The notes under the pieces: model-generated
Told to the model about the DNA's origin: nothing
Database searches by the model: none
What the model saw: the letters and a program-made list of their open reading frames with translations, nothing else
Source of the DNA: Streptomyces sp. NBC_00259
Lineage (GTDB): Bacteria; Actinomycetota; Actinomycetes; Streptomycetales; Streptomycetaceae
Length of the DNA: 64,000 nt
Reading direction: 5' to 3'
Assembly (NCBI RefSeq): GCF_036181745.1
Contig: NZ_CP108080.1
Location: forward strand, 7,505,501-7,569,500
In this document: one piece after another, positions 59,580 to 64,000 of the stretch
Position numbering within the stretch: the first letter of the stretch is position 1
Layout: every line of letters starts with the position of its first letter
Program-made: the position numbers and the translations under genes

Positions 59580-59601
59580 TGCCGCCTCGTCTTTCATCGG
59601 G

Positions 59602-59625
59602 TTACCGGGCTCGGCGGGAGAAAAC
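59602..59625 (-). promoter_or_regulatory. SigB-type promoter candidate of the gvp operon
   Basis: GTTT, 14 bases, CGGTAA on the minus strand, identical in form to the promoter at 42398-42421. Its position agrees with the chosen gvpO start. Confidence 0.5.
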
Positions 59626-59649
59626 CTGACCCCCCGTCAATGCGGTGGA

Positions 59650-59985
59650 TCAGTGGCCGATATCCGGAGCGCGCGGGGGCAACGGAGGGGCCTCCGACGG
59701 AATGGCCGCTGTCGGCGAACTCTGCTTTCTGGCAGCCGACTTCAGCACATACGCCACACCGGCCAGCACAGCCCCCACGAGCAGCGCCGCGACCCACGCG
59801 GGCATCACCGCGTCGAGCAGCAACACCAGGCAGGCGGCCACCGCGGCACCCGCATAAAGGCCTGCGGCACCCGAGGCCGTGTAGAAAGCCGCCGTTCGCC
59901 GTTGTTTTCTCGTCTGCGCGCGCAGCTCGTCCGCAATCGCGTCCCGGACGACCTGAGCGACCTGGTCCGACAGGTTGGTGTCCAT
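59650..59985 (-). CDS. Holin-X (actinobacterial holin superfamily III) protein
   Basis: About 111 residues with two membrane helices (AAGLYAGAAVAACLVLLLDA and WVAALLVGAVLAGVAYVLKS) and a preceding amphipathic segment DQVAQVVRDAIADELRAQTR. This is the actinomycete family named for resemblance to phage holins, found in chromosomes without prophage genes and near stress or gas-vesicle loci; it is unlikely to cause lysis. A GTG at 60018 is an alternative start. The C-terminus is Pro-rich. Confidence 0.75.
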   Translation of the reverse strand: MDTNLSDQVAQVVRDAIADELRAQTRKQRRTAAFYTASGAAGLYAGAAVAACLVLLLDAVMPAWVAALLVGAVLAGVAYVLKSAARKQSSPTAAIPSEAPPLPPRAPDIGH

Positions 59986-60460
59986 GGGCGCTCGCGTACC
60001 CCGGGTTCTCTCGGACACGCGTACGACACCGGAAGTGACGGCCGTCGGCCGATGTCACCACTCCGTGCCGGTGGGAAAGCGTGCCTGTTCAACGGACCTG
60101 TGACGGCCCGGAATACGAGAGGGAGAAGAATGCCGCCGTCGAGAAAGCGCGTCGCGTGATCGTCAGCCTTGGATTTCGGCCATCGCCGGGCGGCGGAAGT
60201 GATCGTCGACCGATGCGGCGATCGGCTTTGTGCGTGCCCCGGCAGCCGCCACCCGAGCAGAAGGGTGGCGGCTGCCGGCCAGGCGCCGCACGAAGCGCTC
60301 GTGCTCGGCGGCGGTCGCGGCTCCCGGTCGGCGCGGGATCCGCCACTGGTGCGCAGGCAAGGATCCCGCCGCCGGCCGCGTGCTCACCCGAATGCCCGGC
60401 TGAGGTCGCTGTGGCGCACAGCCGACCGGATCCTGGGGCCTATTCGACGAGGTCAGGTCC
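59986..60460. other. Intergenic stretch of about 475 bp
   Basis: Holds the leader of the Holin-X gene and a strong hairpin (60239-60278) downstream of the rhamnosidase. No further gene is supported. Confidence 0.5.
60239..60278 (-). terminator. Strong hairpin downstream of the alpha-L-rhamnosidase gene
   Basis: A 16-bp perfect stem (CCGGCAGCCGCCACCC and its complement) with an 8-base GAGCAGAA loop. Confidence 0.82.
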
Positions 60461-63400
60461 TCACGGCCGCCCCCGGAGATGCCACTCACCGTGCGGCGCC
60501 CGGAACACCGCGAAGCCCGGCTCGGTGCGTACGAACTCCACGCCCTTCGGCACCTCGGCGTCTCCGCGCGTGGCGGCGGGCACATGGATCTCCGCCGTCG
60601 AACCCACCGGCACCCGCACCGTGAGCCGCACGACCTCGTCGATGCGCGACCAGGACACCGCCGCCGGCCCGCGGACCGTGTGCAGCTCCGTGCGCGCCCA
60701 GTCGACGCCGACGCGGGCGTCGGGCCGCACGGTGAAGGTCCGGTAGCCCTCGTCGCCGGGTCGCAACCCCGCGACGTTCTCGTACAGCCACTGCACGATC
60801 GTGCCCATGAAGTAGTGGTCGCGGGAGCGCGAGTCGAGCTCCCACATCTCCCACATGGTGTCCCCGCCGTTGTCGAACCAGTAGCCCCAGCCCGGATACG
60901 TCCGCTGGGTGGCGACGGCGTGCGCGACGTCGGAGTGGCCGTTCGCGCTGAGGGCGCGCAGCAGGACGCTGGTGCCGAGGGCGCCGGTGTTGAGGTGGTT
61001 GCCGCGCTTCTCGATGTCGGCCAGGAGCGAGGCGGTGACGCTCGCCCGTGCACCGGCCGGCACCAGTCCGAAGGCCAGCGGGACGCAGTTGCTGCTCTGC
61101 CGGTATTCGGGGTCCTTGGCCGTGCGGTAGTGGCCCTCGGGGCCGAGGAACGCGGCGTTGAAGGCCTCCATCAGCCCCTCGGCGGCGGTCACGAAACGCT
61201 GGTGGACCTCGTCCTGGCCGACGAGCGCCGCCATCTCGGCGGTGTCGGTGAGCCCCCGGTGCAGGTAGGCGGTCGCGGTCAGCCGGGTGTCCTCAGGGGG
61301 GATGCCGCCGGGATGGCCGGGCGGCAGCCAGTCGCCGAGTGCCGTCACCGCGAGGCCGTCCTCGAGACGGGCGAGCTCCCAGTCCAGGTAGCGGACCACG
61401 GCGGGCAGATGCTCGTGGATGAGCCGCTCGTCGCCGTACACCCGGTACATCTCGCGCAGCACGAACGGATAGACCGTGGTCCACTCGGGCGCCGGCGCGA
61501 GCTCCCGGTAGCCCCAGCCGCCGCTCGGCACGATCACCGGCAGCCGGCCCTCCTCGTTCTGGCTGTCCCGCAGGTCGCCGAGCCACTTGGTGAAGAACCG
61601 CTGCATCCCGAGCGCGTACGTCATGACGGGCGCGCCCAGCTGGGCATCGCCGGTCCAGCCGTTCTTCTCGTACATCGGGGTGTCGGTGGGAATGCCGTGC
61701 AGATTGTTCTGGACCGTCCGCCGCATCGCGCGCTCGATCTGCTCGAAGAAGGGCTCGGAGCAGCGGAAGCCGCCCGTGTCGCGCACGGCCGAGTGCACCA
61801 CCCTGCCGACCACCTCGTCCGGCTCGGGCTTCCGCGGCAGGCCGCTGATCTGGACGTATCTGAAGCCCTTGTACGAGAACGCCGGCTCCCAGACCTCCTC
61901 GGACCGGTCCCCGGCGCAGATGTATTCGTCGGTCTGGCAGCGGCCGGTCGCGTTGCCGTTCTCGGCCTGCACACTGCCGTCGGCCTTGAGCCGCTCGCCG
62001 TGCACGAGCCTGATGACGGTGCCCGCACCGGCCCCCACCTTCAGACGCGTCCAGCCGGCCAGTGTGCGCCCCATGTCGACGATCCAGTCGTCGCCGTGCG
62101 CCTTCACCGTGACCGGCCGTACGGTGTCGATGACCTCGATCGCTTCGTGCGCCTGTGCGCGCAGGGTGCCTTTCGGCGGGTCCTGCCGCGCGGGCCGCTG
62201 CCAGCCGCTGTCGTCGAAGCCGAGCTCGGTCCAGCCGACGGGGTTCTTGCGGGCGTCGTAGGTCTCGCCCGCGTAAAGGGAGTTGGAGAGGGCCGGGCCC
62301 TCGGTCATACGCCACGTGCCGTCGGTGGCGACGCTGGTGCGCGAGCCGTCCCGGTGGTCGATCTCGAGCTGGGCGAGGAGCCGGGGCTCGCCGTGCCACG
62401 GCGGCTTGTTCCAGTTCCAGGCGCTGGACGTCTTCATGCCGAAGAAGCCACGGCCCAGGGTGACGCCGATGGCGTTGGCGCCGCTGCTGATCAGGTCCGT
62501 CACATCGTGGACGGCATAGAGGACCGTCTCGTCGTAGTCGGTGAAGCCCGGATCGAGCACCTGCCTGCCGACCCGCCGGCCGTTGATCTCGGCCTCGTAG
62601 TAGGCAAGTCCACTGAGGTACAGACGGGCGCGGCGCACCGGCTTGCCGACGGTGAACCCGCGGCGCAGCAGCGGCGCCGGCAGCTCGGGCACCCGCACCG
62701 CGACGCCGCTGCCCCAAGCGCCCTCACCGTACGGCGCGAGCACCTCGGCCACCGCCCAGCCGCTGTCGTCGAAGTCGGGCCGTTGCCAGCCGGCCTGTTC
62801 CTCGTCGGCGCAGCGCCATCCCGGCCCGGTGATCAGTTCGCGCGTGTCGCCGCCGGTCTCCACCATGAGGCGTACGAGCAGGCCGCCGGGGTTCACCGCG
62901 CCGTCGCCGCGGTTGGTGGCGCGGGCGGCGATCACCACGCGGCCCCCGGCACCCCTGACCTGCTCGGTCACATCGGCCAGGTGGGCGGAGCGCCAGGCGT
63001 CGGTCTGCTCGGGCTGGTGCAGCACCTCCTTGCCGTCGAGGAAGAGCGTGAAGTCGTCGTCGGCGGTGGCCACCAGCCGGGCCGCCGTCACCTCGGCGCC
63101 GTGGGGCAGTTCGAGCGTGCCGCGCAACCACAGCGTGCCGGCCGGGGCGTCCTGCGGGGTGGATCCGGGCGACCAGATCCATGACGCACCGTCAAAGCCC
63201 GGCGGCGCGGGCGGGGCGACCGCGCCGATCCAGTACCCCTGCCAGTCGTCGTCCGCCAACGCGGTCTCCCACCAGCGGGAGGTGCTCCAGGCGGACGGCC
63301 GGCCCTCCGCGTCCCAGGCCCGCACCTGCCAGTGGTAGCGCGTACGGGGCCTGAGCGCGGGCCCGGCGTAGGGGATGCCGACGGTGCGCGCGGAGGTGAC

Positions 63401-63751
63401 CTTGCCCGAGTCCCACACCGTACGAGAACCCGGCTCGCCCTCGTCGAGCGACACCCTGATCTGGTACGCGCTCTGCCGGGCGCCCTTGCCCGGAGCCGAC
63501 AGCTCCCAGCTCAGCCTCGGCCTTTCGACGTCGGTGCCGAGCAGGGACTCCGCGTACTCGACAGTGGTGCGTTCGACGCGCAACAGGCCCTCTTCCCTGC
63601 TGCCTTCCTCGGGCGGGGCTCCGGTTCCGGCCGCGGCAACCGCGTCCTGGCTCAGGCCGATGACACCGGCTCCGGCGCCGGCCGCGGACGCTCTGAGAAA
63701 GTTCCGGCGGTTCCAGGCACGGCCTTGGGTTGTCTCACGCTCGTTGGTCAT
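60461..63751 (-). CDS. Exported alpha-L-rhamnosidase, GH78 family
   Basis: A 1096-residue secreted glycoside hydrolase. A Tat signal peptide (NRRNFLRASAAGAGAGVIGL) follows MTNERETTQGRAW, so the folded enzyme is exported. The N-terminal domains are of fibronectin/Bac_rhamnosid_N type (LSWELSAPGKGARQSAYQIR); the catalytic (alpha/alpha)6 domain begins near residue 670, with the acid/base motif GIPTDTPMYEKNGWTGDAQL near 690. The C-terminal beta domain includes AAVSWSRIDEVVRLTVRVPV. ATG at 63751 with AGGGACGAGC upstream; the longer frame begins inside the operator. GH78 enzymes remove terminal rhamnose from plant glycosides or polysaccharides. A LacI-type operator just upstream suggests sugar-inducible expression. 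Confidence 0.93.
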   Translation of the reverse strand: MTNERETTQGRAWNRRNFLRASAAGAGAGVIGLSQDAVAAAGTGAPPEEGSREEGLLRVERTTVEYAESLLGTDVERPRLSWELSAPGKGARQSAYQIRVSLDEGEPGSRTVWDSGKVTSARTVGIPYAGPALRPRTRYHWQVRAWDAEGRPSAWSTSRWWETALADDDWQGYWIGAVAPPAPPGFDGASWIWSPGSTPQDAPAGTLWLRGTLELPHGAEVTAARLVATADDDFTLFLDGKEVLHQPEQTDAWRSAHLADVTEQVRGAGGRVVIAARATNRGDGAVNPGGLLVRLMVETGGDTRELITGPGWRCADEEQAGWQRPDFDDSGWAVAEVLAPYGEGAWGSGVAVRVPELPAPLLRRGFTVGKPVRRARLYLSGLAYYEAEINGRRVGRQVLDPGFTDYDETVLYAVHDVTDLISSGANAIGVTLGRGFFGMKTSSAWNWNKPPWHGEPRLLAQLEIDHRDGSRTSVATDGTWRMTEGPALSNSLYAGETYDARKNPVGWTELGFDDSGWQRPARQDPPKGTLRAQAHEAIEVIDTVRPVTVKAHGDDWIVDMGRTLAGWTRLKVGAGAGTVIRLVHGERLKADGSVQAENGNATGRCQTDEYICAGDRSEEVWEPAFSYKGFRYVQISGLPRKPEPDEVVGRVVHSAVRDTGGFRCSEPFFEQIERAMRRTVQNNLHGIPTDTPMYEKNGWTGDAQLGAPVMTYALGMQRFFTKWLGDLRDSQNEEGRLPVIVPSGGWGYRELAPAPEWTTVYPFVLREMYRVYGDERLIHEHLPAVVRYLDWELARLEDGLAVTALGDWLPPGHPGGIPPEDTRLTATAYLHRGLTDTAEMAALVGQDEVHQRFVTAAEGLMEAFNAAFLGPEGHYRTAKDPEYRQSSNCVPLAFGLVPAGARASVTASLLADIEKRGNHLNTGALGTSVLLRALSANGHSDVAHAVATQRTYPGWGYWFDNGGDTMWEMWELDSRSRDHYFMGTIVQWLYENVAGLRPGDEGYRTFTVRPDARVGVDWARTELHTVRGPAAVSWSRIDEVVRLTVRVPVGSTAEIHVPAATRGDAEVPKGVEFVRTEPGFAVFRAPHGEWHLRGRP

Positions 63752-63792
63752 CGCTCGTCCCTCGCATGGTGAACGGTCGGCCCTGGCAGGCA

Positions 63793-63804
63793 TGAAACGT
63801 TTCA
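63793..63804. promoter_or_regulatory. LacI-family operator upstream of the rhamnosidase
   Basis: TGAAACGTTTCA, a perfect 12-bp palindrome with the central CG typical of LacI/CcpA-like sites, lying just after the predicted transcription start. Confidence 0.65.
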
Positions 63805-63820
63805 ATCCCGGTTTACATTG

Positions 63821-63850
63821 ATACTAGAGTGGTTGAGGGGGACACCTCAA
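63821..63850 (-). promoter_or_regulatory. Promoter candidate of the rhamnosidase gene
   Basis: TTGAGG and TAGTAT with 18 bases between them on the minus strand; the start point is expected near 63814, about ten bases from the operator. Confidence 0.45.
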
Positions 63851-64000
63851 GAGGCGTGCATGTTGGACGAGTTGAAGATCCCGCGGGGCCCGGGAGCGAA
63901 CGACGAATCCTCTCCGGCGACGTCCCCAGGCGCTGTGGACTGCCCGCGACGGCGTCGGCAGGATCCTCGCCTGCCGACAGACAGACACTCGGCGGCGAGG

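Noticed and set aside
59650-59985. Prophage remnant because of the holin-like protein
   Set aside because: Holin-X proteins are common chromosomal genes in actinomycetes and no other phage genes are near.
60479-63184. 901-codon plus-strand open frame opposite the rhamnosidase
   Set aside because: Opposite strand carries a complete GH78 enzyme with Tat signal; no motif in this frame.
63860-64000. Plus-strand open frame from ATG at 63860 to the window end
   Set aside because: No ribosome binding site or motif, and it starts next to the rhamnosidase promoter; too short to judge at the edge.

Overview
The window is chromosomal DNA from a Streptomyces-type actinomycete. It has very high GC, GTG/TTG starts, many 1-8 bp stop/start overlaps, rare TTA codons, Streptomyces-restricted small families (DUF5133, Holin-X, a 56-aa hydrophobic protein), and a gas-vesicle operon in the same gene order as Streptomyces coelicolor (gvpO-A-F-G-Y-Z-J-L-S-K). 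No rRNA, tRNA or CRISPR array was seen. All names come from reading motifs; no database search was possible.

Layout. 1-5307: a truncated F420-type (Ddn-like) oxidoreductase, a VanZ-like membrane protein, a DJ-1/PfpI protein, and an alpha/beta hydrolase gene cut in two by a complete ISL3-type insertion sequence that carries a DUF4259 passenger gene. 5368-21729 (minus strand): a tightly coupled lipid/polyketide operon. It encodes PKS-A (tandem FMN-reductase-like domains, KS-AT-ACP-KR), PKS-B (KS-AT-DH-PPTase), a free ACP, an alpha/beta hydrolase, a family-1 glycosyltransferase and a methyltransferase. This is the most unusual system in the window. It looks like a split secondary-lipid synthase related to PUFA and heterocyst-glycolipid (hglE-type) synthases, with enzymes that would release, glycosylate and methylate the product. 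Three in-frame TTA codons in the PKS genes suggest bldA control. A ~700-bp leader region holds two promoter candidates and a palindrome.

22432-27742: a sugar-type ABC importer (lipoprotein and two permeases, no ATPase) co-transcribed with a class-V aminotransferase, divergent from a FadR-type GntR regulator with a palindromic operator between them. 27776-43645: a stress and signalling region with a SigB/SigF-type sigma factor, STAS proteins, RsbW-like kinases, SpoIIE/PP2C phosphatases, a REC-PP2C/histidine kinase/response regulator operon, two MarR paralogues, a GAF-ANTAR protein, CsbD, DUF2267, PRC-barrel and small membrane proteins. Sites matching a GNNT-N14/15-GGGTA pattern precede several of these genes, the VanZ gene and gvpO, suggesting one stress regulon.

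44122-47906: a three-subunit molybdenum hydroxylase (2Fe-2S, FAD/4Fe-4S and molybdopterin subunits). 47968-53559: a protein of unknown function, hemerythrin, GCS2 carboxylate-amine ligase, STAS protein, an ATPase and a PAS-GAF-PP2C phosphatase. 53782-59985: DUF3618 protein, the ten-gene gvp operon and a Holin-X protein. 60461-63751: a Tat-exported GH78 alpha-L-rhamnosidase behind a LacI-type operator.
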